Shown here one piece after another: positions 21,239-30,172 of a DNA stretch of 64,000 nucleotides (positions within the stretch are counted from its first letter, which is position 1; each line of letters opens with the position of its first letter). The stretch comes from Nocardioides gilvus (GTDB lineage: Bacteria; Actinomycetota; Actinomycetes; Propionibacteriales; Nocardioidaceae). Below the pieces are notes generated by a model, which was not told the origin of the DNA, did no database searches, and saw only the letters and a list, made by a program, of their open reading frames with translations. The translations under genes and the position numbers were made by a program. The DNA lies in the NCBI RefSeq assembly GCF_003194605.1, contig NZ_QHKY01000003.1, forward strand, positions 310,001 through 374,000. The letters are read 5' to 3'.

Positions 21239-21945
21239 TCGACCGCTCCCGCGCCGGGCACGTGGGTGGCGCCGACAACATGGGTGCCCGTGGCGCCGTA
21301 CCGATGGGCGCCGCTGGCGCCGTGTCGATGGGCGCCGCTGGCGCCGTGTCGATGGGCGCCGCTGGCGCCGTGTCGATGACAGTCACGCAGATGGGGGTCG
21401 AAGAGCCCGATCGCCTCCATCAGCGCATGCATCGTGGTGGGCCCGACGAAGGTGAATCCGTGGGCCTTCAACGCCTTGGAGAGGGCGTGTGACTCCGGCG
21501 TCGTGGTGGCTCCCTGAGGCTCGACGTGACGCTGGGGGCCTCGGGCCAGGACGAACTCCTCGAGACCGCCGGAGTCGCGCAGGGCAACGACGGCCCGTGC
21601 GTTGACCACGGTCGCCTCGATCTTGCGGCGGTTGCGCACGATGCTCGCCGCACCCATCAACCGCTCCACGTCGACCGGCCCGTACGCCGCCACGACGTCG
21701 GCGTCGAAACCGGCGAAGAGCGCACGGAAGGCGGGCCGCTTGGCCAGGATCGTGCGCCACGACAGCCCTGACTGGAACGCCTCCAACGTGAGGCGTTCGA
21801 AGTAGGCGGACTCGCCGCTGACCGGCACCCCCCACTCCGTGTCGTGGTAGTCGCGGTCCAGCGGGCTGGCCATCGCCCAGCCGCAGCGCGCGAGACCGTC
21901 GTCGCCCACCACGGCACGGGGCACCGCAGGCACCGTCTCAGCCAC
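21235..21945 (-). CDS. tag: DNA-3-methyladenine glycosylase I, with repetitive His-rich tail
   Basis: Tag excises 3-methyladenine from alkylated DNA. It is 236 aa, longer than the usual 190-200. Zinc ligands of the family are recognisable: Cys21 in RCGWAM, His34 in YHDTEWG, His185 and Cys189 in DPHLRDC. The substrate pocket motif FQSGLSWRTIL is intact. The GTG at 21945 is required to include Cys21 and overlaps the pirin stop (GTGGCTGA). After Cys189 the tail is three to four copies of an HRHGASGA unit encoded by a 24-bp tandem repeat. Confidence 0.9.
   Translation of the reverse strand: MAETVPAVPRAVVGDDGLARCGWAMASPLDRDYHDTEWGVPVSGESAYFERLTLEAFQSGLSWRTILAKRPAFRALFAGFDADVVAAYGPVDVERLMGAASIVRNRRKIEATVVNARAVVALRDSGGLEEFVLARGPQRHVEPQGATTTPESHALSKALKAHGFTFVGPTTMHALMEAIGLFDPHLRDCHRHGASGAHRHGASGAHRHGASGAHRYGATGTHVVGATHVPGAGAVE
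21280..21375 (-). repeat. 24-bp tandem repeat in the tag 3' end
   Basis: Three identical 24-bp units (21304-21375) and one diverged unit (21280-21303) in the tag reading frame. Each encodes eight residues of the form HRHGASGA. Unit length is a multiple of three, so copy-number change would keep the frame and the overlap with lrgA. Confidence 0.9.
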
Positions 21946-22930
21946 GTGGCCGCAGCGTGACGTTGGGCAGCTCCGGGGCCGGGAGAGGCGCGAGGTGCTG
22001 GCCAGTGACGACGCCGAACCGACCCGGGTTGACCTCGGTGCTGTCAGGGACCAGCACCCCGTCACGGTGCACCTGGGCTTGCCACTCGTCGCGGGCCTCG
22101 GTGATCTCCGCCTGGCTGCGCCCGATGAAGTTCCACCACATCAGGATCTGCTCCCCGAAGGGCGGCCCGCCGAGGACGACGATCCGAGCGGTCTCCTGGG
22201 CGGTGACGGTGACGTGCTGCTGGCCGGTGCCGAGGTAGAGCAGCTCGCCGGGAGCCACCTCGTCGGCGCCCACCCGCAGGCTGCCGGAGTCGAGCAGGAA
22301 CCCGTGCTCGTACGTCGGGTCCACCTCGAGGGTGAGGCTGGCGCCGGCCTCGAGGAGCAGCTCGGCTCCCAGGAGGGGGGTGAAGGTGCGGACTGGCGAG
22401 GTGTCGCCCAACAGTGACCCGAGGAAGACCCGGGCCTCCCACCCCTGCCCCGTGACCGGCTCGGGCACGTGGTGCTCGAAGCCCGGATCGACGGCACGGG
22501 CCTCCGCAGGCAGGGCGACCCACAGCTGCACCCCGTGCAGGGTCTCGGTCTGCGGCGTGGAGATCTCGGAGTGGCTGATGCCCCGACCGCCGGTCATCAG
22601 GTTGAACTCCCCCGGTCGCACCATCGCCGTCACACCGGTGGAGTCGCGGTGCTCGACCTCGCCGGTGAAGAGCCAACTGACGGTCTGCAGGCCGATGTGC
22701 GGGTGCGGAGGCACGTGCATCCCGCCGGTCTCGGAGACCGGGTCGGGGCCGTAGTGGTCGAGGAAGCACCACGCGCCGATCAGCGACCGGCTCCGGGCGG
22801 GGAGCGTACGGCGTACGGTCATGGCGCGCGGGCCACCCAGGGGCACCTCGCGCGGCGTGATCAGCTCGACGGTGACGTCCTTGCCGCAAGCCATCAGTTG
22901 CTCGGCGGGACGGGCCTCGGGGTTGGTCAC
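21938..22930 (-). CDS. Pirin family protein
   Basis: 330 aa, two-domain cupin. The metal-site motif HPHIGLQTVSW with GISHSE downstream is complete. PPFGEQILMWWNFIGRS in the C-terminal half is the pirin signature. Bacterial pirins include quercetin 2,3-dioxygenases and modulators of pyruvate metabolism, and the role here is unknown. The GTG at 22930 overlaps the oxidoreductase stop (GTGA) and the stop overlaps tag by 8 nt, so the three are almost certainly one mRNA. Confidence 0.9.
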   Translation of the reverse strand: MTNPEARPAEQLMACGKDVTVELITPREVPLGGPRAMTVRRTLPARSRSLIGAWCFLDHYGPDPVSETGGMHVPPHPHIGLQTVSWLFTGEVEHRDSTGVTAMVRPGEFNLMTGGRGISHSEISTPQTETLHGVQLWVALPAEARAVDPGFEHHVPEPVTGQGWEARVFLGSLLGDTSPVRTFTPLLGAELLLEAGASLTLEVDPTYEHGFLLDSGSLRVGADEVAPGELLYLGTGQQHVTVTAQETARIVVLGGPPFGEQILMWWNFIGRSQAEITEARDEWQAQVHRDGVLVPDSTEVNPGRFGVVTGQHLAPLPAPELPNVTLRPRG

Positions 22931-25266
22931 CCGACCTTCCCCGTCCCGGGACCGGCCGTGACCGACCCTTCGGCCTGGCGGGCGAGGAGACGTACGATCA
23001 CCGACTTGGACGCCGGCTGGTTGCTCCCCACCGCGACGTGGTCCAGCGGGACCAGGGGGTTGGTCTCGGGGTAGTAGGCGGCCGCACAGCCGCGGGGCTG
23101 GTCGTAGGTCACCACCCGGAAGTCGTCGGCGCGGCGCTCGACACCGTCGTCCCAGACCGAGACCAGGTCGACCCGGTCTCCGTCGGACCAGCCGAGGTCC
23201 CGGATGTCGTCGGGGTGCACGAAAACCACCCGGCGCCCGCCCTTGATGCCGCGGTAGCGGTCGTCGAGGCCGTAGATCGTGGTGTTGAACTGGTCGTGGG
23301 AGCGCAGGGTCTGCAGCAGCAGGTGGCCGTCGGGGACCTCGAGGACCTCCAGGGGACTGACCGAGAAGACCGCCTTGCCGGACTCGGTGGGGAACGTACG
23401 CGAGTCGCGCGGCGGGTGCGGCAGGACGAAGCCACCGGGGACGTCGACCTTCTCGGCGTAGCCCCCCGCGCCCGGGACCACGCGGCCGATCCGGTGACGG
23501 ATCTCGGTGTAGTCGTCGCGCAGGAGGGCCCACGGGACCGAGTGGTCCGGACCCAGGGTGGCCAGAGCCAACGAGCAGATGATGTCCACCTCCGAACGCA
23601 ACATCGGCGACGCCGGCTCCAGCGGCCCCCGCGAGGCGTGCACCGCCGACATGGAGTCCTCGACGGTGACGCGCTGCTCGGTCCCCCCGGTGAGGTCGCG
23701 CTCACTGCGACCGAGTGGCGGCAGGATCAGCGCCGTCCGGCCGGTGACCACGTGGGACCGGTTGAGCTTGGTGGCGACGTGGACGGTCAGGTCGGCCTTG
23801 ACCATCGCGGCCTCGGTGACGGCGGTGTCCGGCGCCGCGGAGACGAAGTTGCCACCGACGGCGAAGAACACCTTCACGTCACCGTCACGCAGCCCACGGA
23901 TCGTGTCGATGGTGTCGAATCCGTCCTCGCGCGGCGCCGTGATCGAGAACTCGGCGTCCAGGGCGTCGAGGAACGCAGGCGGCGCCTTCTCCCAGATGCC
24001 CATCGTCCGGTCGCCCTGGACGTTGGAGTGGCCTCGCACCGGACAGAGACCTGCACCGGGCTTGCCGATGTTGCCCTGGGCCAGGGCCACGTTGGTGATC
24101 TCCTTGATCGTGGCCACCGAGTTCTTGTGCTGGGTGATGCCCATCGCCCAGCAGATCACCGTCGCCTTCGAACGGCGGAACTCGGCTGCCAGAGCCTCGA
24201 TGGTCGCGTCGTCGAGCCCGCTGGCCCGCTGCAACTTGTCGCGGTCGAGGGCGCGTACGTGCTCGAGCCAGGCCTCGAAACCGTTCGTGTACTGGTCGAT
24301 GAAGTCGTGGTCGAGGGCGTCGTTGCCGTGCTCGTCGGGGGTGGCGAGCGCCGCCCCGAGTGCTTGGAAGAGGGCGAGGTCGCCGTTGAGTCGCACCGGC
24401 ACGTGCAGGTCGGCCAGCTCGGTGCCCTTGCCGACGATGCCGCGCGGCTTCTGCGGGTTCTTGAAGCGGACCGTGCCCGCCTCGAGGAGCGGGTTGATCG
24501 AGACGATCCGGGCTCCGTTGCGCTTGGCCTTCTCCAGCGCGGAGAGCATCCTGGGGTGGTTGGTGCCCGGGTTCTGGCCCATCACCACGACCAGCTCGGC
24601 GGTGTGGATGTCCTCCAGCGTCACCGACCCCTTGCCCACTCCGATGGTCTCGTTCAGCGCTGAGCCACTCGACTCGTGGCACATGTTGGAGCAGTCGGGG
24701 AGGTTGTTGGTCCCGAAGGAGCGAACGAAGAGCTGGTAGACGAACGCTGCCTCGTTCGAGGTCTTGCCCGAGGTGTAGAAGGAGGCCTGGTGGGGTGAGG
24801 AGAGTCCCCGCAGCTCGTCGGCGACCAGGGCGAAGGCGTCGTCCCAACTGATCGGCTCGTAGTGGGTGGCGCCGGGACGCAGCACGACTGGCTGGGCGAT
24901 CCGGCCCTGCTTGCCGAGCCAGAACTCACTGCGCTCGCGCAGGTCCTCAATGGAGTGCTCGGCGAAGAAGTCGGCCTCGACCAGGTGCTGGGTGGCCTCC
25001 TCGGCGACCGCCTTGGCGCCGTTCTCGCAGAACTCGGCGTGGTGCCGCTCGCCCGGCGCCGGGTCCGGCCAGGCACAACCCTGGCAGTCGAAGCCGTCGA
25101 CCTGATTGAGCTTGGGCAGGACTCGCGCGGTGCGTGTCGCGCCCATCTCGGCGTTGGCGAACTCGAGCGCGACCGCGACCCCCTTGACTCCGGCTGCGGC
25201 GCGAGCGGGCGACGAGACCTCCAGGTCGGCTTCGTCGACGTCGTGGTGCGGGGGCGGCTTGACCAT
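22927..25266 (-). CDS. FdhF/YdeP-type molybdopterin oxidoreductase
   Basis: 779 aa, of the molybdopterin oxidoreductase alpha-subunit group that includes E. coli YdeP. The cysteines FDCQGCAWPDP (Cys61, Cys64) and EFCENGAKA (Cys80) are the group's Fe-S ligand pattern. NMCHESSGSALNETIGVGKG, GQNPGTNHPRML and the C-terminal LRSHDQFNTTIYGLDDRYRG follow the bis-MGD fold. True substrate is unknown: YdeP is linked to acid resistance, not proven to be a formate dehydrogenase. No FdhD chaperone or electron-transfer subunit adjoins it. The ATG start precedes MVKPPPHHDVDEAD. Confidence 0.88.
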   Translation of the reverse strand: MVKPPPHHDVDEADLEVSSPARAAAGVKGVAVALEFANAEMGATRTARVLPKLNQVDGFDCQGCAWPDPAPGERHHAEFCENGAKAVAEEATQHLVEADFFAEHSIEDLRERSEFWLGKQGRIAQPVVLRPGATHYEPISWDDAFALVADELRGLSSPHQASFYTSGKTSNEAAFVYQLFVRSFGTNNLPDCSNMCHESSGSALNETIGVGKGSVTLEDIHTAELVVVMGQNPGTNHPRMLSALEKAKRNGARIVSINPLLEAGTVRFKNPQKPRGIVGKGTELADLHVPVRLNGDLALFQALGAALATPDEHGNDALDHDFIDQYTNGFEAWLEHVRALDRDKLQRASGLDDATIEALAAEFRRSKATVICWAMGITQHKNSVATIKEITNVALAQGNIGKPGAGLCPVRGHSNVQGDRTMGIWEKAPPAFLDALDAEFSITAPREDGFDTIDTIRGLRDGDVKVFFAVGGNFVSAAPDTAVTEAAMVKADLTVHVATKLNRSHVVTGRTALILPPLGRSERDLTGGTEQRVTVEDSMSAVHASRGPLEPASPMLRSEVDIICSLALATLGPDHSVPWALLRDDYTEIRHRIGRVVPGAGGYAEKVDVPGGFVLPHPPRDSRTFPTESGKAVFSVSPLEVLEVPDGHLLLQTLRSHDQFNTTIYGLDDRYRGIKGGRRVVFVHPDDIRDLGWSDGDRVDLVSVWDDGVERRADDFRVVTYDQPRGCAAAYYPETNPLVPLDHVAVGSNQPASKSVIVRLLARQAEGSVTAGPGTGKVG

Positions 25267-25331
25267 GGCCCCATCCTCCCCCAACGCGGCGACAAATCCG
25301 AGGGGCCCCGACCACCGACTGTCGCCCGGCC

Positions 25332-26597
25332 TCACATCAGGTCGGTGGGCTCCAGCTCCTGGGGATGCGTCGGCGGGACCGCCTCGCGGGACTCCACTGC
25401 ACAGTGCCACGACCAGCAGAGTTGTCCGAGCACGACCATGACGAGCGAGGCACCGGCGAAGGCCAGCGTCGAGGTGGCCAGCAGCGGTGCGAGCGCAAAC
25501 GCGACGCTCGCGTTGAAGAGCAACGTGATGAAGGTCGACCCCGACGTCACTGCACCGCGCCGGGCCGGGAAGAGGTCGAGCGCCATCAGCTGCAGGGTCG
25601 GGTAGGCCATCGCGCTGCCCAGCGCGACGAACGCGCACCCGGCGACCGCCCACGGCACTTCCTGACCCCGGGGTGAGGCAGTCAGCGCGACGCCGATGCC
25701 GGCGCCCACGATCGCCACGGTGTAGCCCGCACTGACCAGACGGCGTCCGCTGATCCGGCCTGCTGCGCGACCCGAGATCCAGGAGCCCAGGGTCATCGCG
25801 GCGATCATCGGGACGAAGAGCACCCAGAAGTCGAGCTCACCCAGACCCAGGAGCTCGCCGACGAAGATCGCCGCCCCACCGATGTAGACGAACTGCGCCC
25901 CGAAGAGGAGGGTCCCCGACCACGCGATCCGGTGGAAGGCTGCGGTGCGGAAGATGTCGGCGAGCCCGCCCAGGACCGCCGCCGGGCGCAGCGGCGTACG
26001 TCGTTCGGGCGGGTGACTCTCAGGCAGCACCAGGAGCGAGGCCCCGACCAGCACCACGCCCAACGCCGCCATGAAGCCGAAGACCCACTGCCACGACCCG
26101 AACTGCAGCAGCACTCCACCGACCATCGGGGCGATCGCCGGCGCCAGACCGAAGATCATCGCCACCCGACTCATCAACACCTGCGCCTGGGGACCTTCGA
26201 AGATGTCTCGGATGACGGTGCGGCTGACGATGGTGGCTGCCCCCGCGCTGAGCCCCTGGACGACCCGGAAGACGAGGAGCGTGGTGAGGTCGGGCGAAAA
26301 GGCCGCCCCGATCGAGGCGCACACGTAGACCGACAACCCGGCGACCAGCACAGGCTTGCGACCCACGGCGTCCGAGAGCGGCCCGTGGAAGATGCTCATC
26401 ACCGCGAACGAACCCATGTAGGCGGTCACGATCAACTGCATCTCGGCGGTGGTCGCGTCGAACTCGTCCCCGATCTGGCCGAACGCCGGGAAAGGGGTGT
26501 CGATGCTGAAGGGCCCGATCATCGCGAGCAGGGCCAGCACCACCGGGATCGCCACCAGCGCCCGCCTGCTGGTGGGGTCGATGGGTCGAGAAGTCAC
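25332..26597 (-). CDS. MFS drug-resistance transporter, Bcr/CflA type
   Basis: 421 aa with 12 predicted membrane helices. MFS motif A appears as GPLSDAVGRKPVLVAGL after helix 2. The pattern DTPFPAFGQIGDEF in the first loop and the motif RVVQGLSAGAATIVSRTVIRD are characteristic of Bcr/CflA (DHA1) proton-driven exporters. The GTG at 26597 has CATACT 6 nt upstream and no ribosome site, so it is probably leaderless. It is divergent from the gene at 26662 with only 64 bp between starts. Confidence 0.88.
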   Translation of the reverse strand: MTSRPIDPTSRRALVAIPVVLALLAMIGPFSIDTPFPAFGQIGDEFDATTAEMQLIVTAYMGSFAVMSIFHGPLSDAVGRKPVLVAGLSVYVCASIGAAFSPDLTTLLVFRVVQGLSAGAATIVSRTVIRDIFEGPQAQVLMSRVAMIFGLAPAIAPMVGGVLLQFGSWQWVFGFMAALGVVLVGASLLVLPESHPPERRTPLRPAAVLGGLADIFRTAAFHRIAWSGTLLFGAQFVYIGGAAIFVGELLGLGELDFWVLFVPMIAAMTLGSWISGRAAGRISGRRLVSAGYTVAIVGAGIGVALTASPRGQEVPWAVAGCAFVALGSAMAYPTLQLMALDLFPARRGAVTSGSTFITLLFNASVAFALAPLLATSTLAFAGASLVMVVLGQLCWSWHCAVESREAVPPTHPQELEPTDLM

Positions 26598-26649
26598 CGC
26601 ACGAGTATGGGCACCGACGCACCGCGGCCAGCACCCGTGGCACCCGTCG

Positions 26650-26655
26650 TAGGCT
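26650..26655 (+). promoter_or_regulatory. -10 box of a leaderless promoter
   Basis: TAGGCT ends 6 nt before the GTG at 26662. The divergent MFS gene has its own box (CATACT, 26604-26609) 6 nt before its start, so two opposed leaderless promoters share about 60 bp. Confidence 0.5.
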
Positions 26656-26661
26656 CGTACG

Positions 26662-27519
26662 GTGACCGACGACACCTCCACCGGCCCCTCTCCGCAGCTG
26701 GCAGCCACGTGGCGTGGACTGCTCACCGACTCCTCTCCCCTGCCGCCGGGCGAGGCTCCGCTGCTCGCCGCAACCACGGCGTACGACGGCCGCCGGAGCA
26801 CGTACGGCGGCCTCCTCGGACCGCTCGCGTTGACGGAGACCGATCTGCCCCACGTGCGCGGCCTCGCCCACCCGATCCACCTCGTGCTGGGCGGCGGCGC
26901 TGGGGCGATCGCCGGGCCGATGGGGTTGGCGACTCGGCTGGGGCTGCAGGTCGACGCCGTGCGGATCACCCTGCGGGACCCCGCGGACCTGGCGGGGAAC
27001 GTACGTCGGGTGGTCGCTGCGCTCGACTCGGCGCGCGACGAGGGCGTGCTGGACGACGAGGTCCGGGTGCACCTCGAGGTGCCGCTCGAGTCCCGTCGCC
27101 CCACCGGGGGTTGGCTGCGCGCGGTCGACGAGATCGGTGCCGCCGAGCTGGCCCTGCACCTGCGCGTGGACGACCCCTACGGCGGGCCACCCCCGAGCGC
27201 TGTGCAGGTCACGGAGCTGATCGACGCCGCCCTGGACCGGGAGACCCCCTACTCCGTCTCCGGCGCCACGCGGGCCGTCTCCGGCGACGGCGCGTACGGC
27301 GTACTCAACCTGCTGCTCGCCACCCGGCAGGCCTTCGACGGCCTCGGTCACGACGAGGTCACGGCCACCCTGTCGCAGTCGGCTGTGCCTGACCTGGTCG
27401 CGGCCCTGCGCGCCGAGGAGTACCTGCCGGGGGCGCGGCGCTGGTTCACCTCGGCGCTGCTCAGCGACGTCGAGACGGTGGCCGACGAGTTGGCCGCGAC
27501 CGGCCTGCTGGACGGCTGA
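26662..27519 (+). CDS. Unrecognised protein, conserved-looking
   Basis: 285 aa, not recognised. It has no signal peptide, membrane helix or obvious catalytic motif. It is Ala/Leu/Asp-rich with a glycine-rich patch HLVLGGGAGAIAGPMG near residues 73-88, and alternating hydrophobic stretches suggesting an alpha/beta barrel-like or other soluble enzyme fold. GC-rich third positions and codon use match its neighbours, so it looks like a real resident gene. It precedes a histidine phosphatase by 52 bp. Confidence 0.7.
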   Translation: MTDDTSTGPSPQLAATWRGLLTDSSPLPPGEAPLLAATTAYDGRRSTYGGLLGPLALTETDLPHVRGLAHPIHLVLGGGAGAIAGPMGLATRLGLQVDAVRITLRDPADLAGNVRRVVAALDSARDEGVLDDEVRVHLEVPLESRRPTGGWLRAVDEIGAAELALHLRVDDPYGGPPPSAVQVTELIDAALDRETPYSVSGATRAVSGDGAYGVLNLLLATRQAFDGLGHDEVTATLSQSAVPDLVAALRAEEYLPGARRWFTSALLSDVETVADELAATGLLDG

Positions 27520-27558
27520 CCCCGGTCCTGGCCGCCGGCCGTCCTCCCGCCCGGGCGC

Positions 27559-27564
27559 TAGGCT
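27559..27564 (+). promoter_or_regulatory. -10 box of a leaderless promoter
   Basis: TAGGCT ends 7 nt before the GTG at 27572. It is identical to the box before 26662, and again no ribosome site intervenes. Confidence 0.5.
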
Positions 27565-27571
27565 CGCGGGC

Positions 27572-28285
27572 GTGAGCCCGTCGTCGCCCCGTCCCGTCCG
27601 TCTGATGCTGATGCGCCATGGCCAGACCCATGGCAACGTCGCCGGCGCCCTCGACACCGCGATGCCCGGCCTCGACCTGACCGACCTGGGTCGAGCCCAG
27701 GCGAGGGCCGCGGCCCGGGCGCTCGCCGAGCGGGCCGTCGACGGCCGTGCGGTCGAGGAGTTGTACGTCTCCCGGCTCGTCCGGACCCACCAGACCGCGG
27801 CGCCGACCGCCGAGCAACGCGCACTGGCCCCCGTCGAGCTCGAGGGGATCCACGAGATCTCCGCCGGCGCCTTCGAGATGGCCCGCGACCACGACTCGGT
27901 GAAGGGCTACCTTGGCACCGTCCACAGCTGGGTGACCGGCGACCTCGAGGTCAGGATGCCGGGCGGCGAGACCGGCCGGGAGTTCCTGGAGCGCTACGAC
28001 GCCGACGTCGAACGGATCGTCTCCGGAGGCGGTGAGACCGTCCTGCTGGTGAGCCACGGAGCCGCCATCCGGACCTGGGTCTCCTCCCGGGTGCCCGAGG
28101 CCGCTGGCCGTCCCGAAGCGGTCCAGCCGTTGCACAACACCGGTCTGATCACCGTCGAGGGCCACCCGAGCACTGGATGGCGCCTCCTCGATTGGCACGC
28201 CGACCCCGTGGGCGGCTCCTACCTCGAGGACGACTCGGCGCCCGACCCGACCGCGGAGCCGGTCTCCGACGTCGAACCCGCCTGA
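27572..28285 (+). CDS. Histidine phosphatase (phosphoglycerate mutase-like)
   Basis: 237 aa. The phosphohistidine motif LMLMRHGQTHGN near residues 12-23 and the second histidine in LLVSHGAAIRTW define the family. The rest (DLTDLGRAQARAAA, SRLVRTHQTA) fits cofactor-dependent mutase-like phosphatases acting on small phosphate esters. The substrate is unknown. The C-terminal 20 residues are acidic and proline-rich. It converges with the response regulator gene 22 bp away. Confidence 0.88.
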   Translation: MSPSSPRPVRLMLMRHGQTHGNVAGALDTAMPGLDLTDLGRAQARAAARALAERAVDGRAVEELYVSRLVRTHQTAAPTAEQRALAPVELEGIHEISAGAFEMARDHDSVKGYLGTVHSWVTGDLEVRMPGGETGREFLERYDADVERIVSGGGETVLLVSHGAAIRTWVSSRVPEAAGRPEAVQPLHNTGLITVEGHPSTGWRLLDWHADPVGGSYLEDDSAPDPTAEPVSDVEPA

Positions 28286-28307
28286 GGACCTGACCAGCTC
28301 CGCTGGC

Positions 28308-28934
28308 TCAGATCCAACCCATCCGGCGCGCGGTCGCCACGGCCTCGTGGCGGTTGGTCGCGCCCAGCTTGGTGGCCGCGCTGGAGAGGTGGTTGCGCAC
28401 CGTGCCGGCGGAGAGATGGACCCGTCGGGCGATCTCCTCGACCGGGGCCGCGTCGCCCGCCGCCTCCAGGACGTCCGCCTCCCGCGGGGTAAGGGGCGAG
28501 TCGCCCGCGGCGATCGCCTCGGCCGCCAGCTCGGGATCGACGTGCCGCCCGCCCGCGTGGACGACCCGTACGACCTGGGACAGCGTGGCCGCCGAGGTGG
28601 TCTTGGGCAGGAACCCGCGTACGCCGCTGGCCAACGCCCGCTTGAGGTAGCCGGGGCGGCCGTGGCTGGTCACCACCAGACAACCGCAGTCGGGCAGGTC
28701 GGCGAGGATCGCGCGCGCCGTCTCGATGCCGTCCAGGCCGGGCATCTGCAGGTCGAGGACCGCCACGTCCACGCGGTGCTGGACGGCCGCGGCCACCGCT
28801 TCGGGACCGGTCGCGGCCTGGGCCACCACCTCGAAGTCGTCGTCGAGGTCGAGCATCTGGGCCATCGCGCTGCGGATCAGGTGCTCGTCGTCGGCCAGCA
28901 GGATCCGGATCGTGGGTGACTGCGGCGGGTTCAC
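28308..28934 (-). CDS. NarL/LuxR-type response regulator
   Basis: 208 aa. The receiver domain has the acidic pair in LLADDEH, the phosphoacceptor Asp61 in VAVLDLQMPG, Thr/Ser in VVTSHG and Lys in FLPKTT. A C-terminal helix-turn-helix follows (SPLTPREADVLEAAGD ... EIARRVHLSAGTVRNHLSSA). It pairs with the histidine kinase whose stop its GTG overlaps (GTGA), and should control the upstream ABC genes in the same operon, as in DesKR/LiaSR-like modules. Confidence 0.93.
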   Translation of the reverse strand: MNPPQSPTIRILLADDEHLIRSAMAQMLDLDDDFEVVAQAATGPEAVAAAVQHRVDVAVLDLQMPGLDGIETARAILADLPDCGCLVVTSHGRPGYLKRALASGVRGFLPKTTSAATLSQVVRVVHAGGRHVDPELAAEAIAAGDSPLTPREADVLEAAGDAAPVEEIARRVHLSAGTVRNHLSSAATKLGATNRHEAVATARRMGWI

Positions 28935-30172
28935 GACCCCTCCTGCAAGTGCGCGTGCACCGGGAGCTTGGCGGTCGAAGAGGTGGCGGAGTCGGTGGAG
29001 TCGGTGGCGGGGTCGGTGGAGTCGGCGGCCAGGTGCACCCGGACGACGTACTCCTCCCCCTCCGCCCCGTGGGTGAGACGGGCGCCCCGGGCCTCGAGGT
29101 CGGCCCGGAGGGTGGCCAGTCCGCTGCCGTCGGAGGCGGGCACGAGGCCTGGATCGACGCCGTCGTTGCGGATCTCCACCACGGCGTCGCTGTGCGTGAC
29201 CCGGACGCAGGTCGCTGAGGAGTGCCGCAACACGTTGGTGACCCCTTCTCGGACCACCCGGGCGACCGGTTCGGCCCAGCGCTCGTCGAGGCCGTCGAGG
29301 TCGGCCCGGGCGTCGATCCCGGCGGAGGCGAGCAGCGAGACCGCGCCCTCCAACTCCTGGGCGAGGTCGAGCGGCCGGTAGCCGCGGGCCAACGATCGTG
29401 CCTCCCGCAACGCTTCGTGGGCGGTGGCCCGGACCTCCCTGATCCGTTCGGGGGCGCGGGCGTCACCGCGCTCGGCGAGGGTGGCAGCGAGCTCGGCCTG
29501 CACCGCGATCGTGGAGAGGTGGCGACCCATCACGTCGTGCACGTCGCGGGAGAAGCGGAGCCGTTCTTCGGCCACGGCCAGGTCGGCCTGCGTACGGCGG
29601 GCGGCGTCGAGCTCGTGGACGATGCGCAGCACCCACAACGAGCTGTGCACGGTGAAGACGAAGAAGCCGGACGCCCCGGCCCCGTAGAGGGCCCACCCCC
29701 AGACCCAGCCGTCCGCCGTGGCACCCATGACCACTGCCCCGTAGGGCACCGAGGCGCCCGAGACCCACCAGTTGCGCGAGCCGCCGAACGCCCAGGCCGC
29801 TCCCACGGTGAGCAGGAAGCCCATCTCGGCCCAGGGATCACTTCGCGACACCACCACGACGATCCCCAACGGGACCAGCACCGCTGCGACGGCGGCCAGA
29901 CGCGCCGTCGGCAGCGGACCCGCCTGCGGGTAGAGATCCATGAAGGCGACGAGGCAACGGTCCCCGGCCACCATCAGGACGAGCGCGAGCGCGCCCACGA
30001 GGACGAAGTCGAGGACCCGCTCGGCCTCGGACGCTGCCGCGAGACCGCCCATCAGCAGCAGGAAGGCCAGCAACCCCCGCAGTGAACCGCGGGTGTAGAG
30101 CTCCATCCGCTGCACGTCACTGCTCAGACCCCACGAGAGCAGGCCCCCGCGGCGCGCAGTCGTGGCACTCAT
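28931..30172 (-). CDS. Sensor histidine kinase (HisKA_3 type)
   Basis: 413 aa. The N-terminal half has about five or six membrane helices with little external sequence, as in intramembrane-sensing kinases. The phosphoacceptor lies in FSRDVHDVMGRHLSTIA. The ATP-binding part shows VREGVTNVLRHS (N box) and DGSGLATLRADLE (G box). An unusual Ser/Thr/Asp tail with STDPATDSTDSATSST precedes the C-terminus. It overlaps both neighbours by 4 bp (ATGA and GTGA). Confidence 0.92.
   Translation of the reverse strand: MSATTARRGGLLSWGLSSDVQRMELYTRGSLRGLLAFLLLMGGLAAASEAERVLDFVLVGALALVLMVAGDRCLVAFMDLYPQAGPLPTARLAAVAAVLVPLGIVVVVSRSDPWAEMGFLLTVGAAWAFGGSRNWWVSGASVPYGAVVMGATADGWVWGWALYGAGASGFFVFTVHSSLWVLRIVHELDAARRTQADLAVAEERLRFSRDVHDVMGRHLSTIAVQAELAATLAERGDARAPERIREVRATAHEALREARSLARGYRPLDLAQELEGAVSLLASAGIDARADLDGLDERWAEPVARVVREGVTNVLRHSSATCVRVTHSDAVVEIRNDGVDPGLVPASDGSGLATLRADLEARGARLTHGAEGEEYVVRVHLAADSTDPATDSTDSATSSTAKLPVHAHLQEGS

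Noticed and set aside
21280..21375. 24-bp repeats as a CRISPR array
   Set aside because: Units are directly adjacent without spacers and lie in frame inside tag.
22927..25266. Formate dehydrogenase catalytic subunit in the strict sense
   Set aside because: Cysteine pattern follows the YdeP-like group, and there are no partner subunits or fdhD nearby, so formate activity is not claimed.
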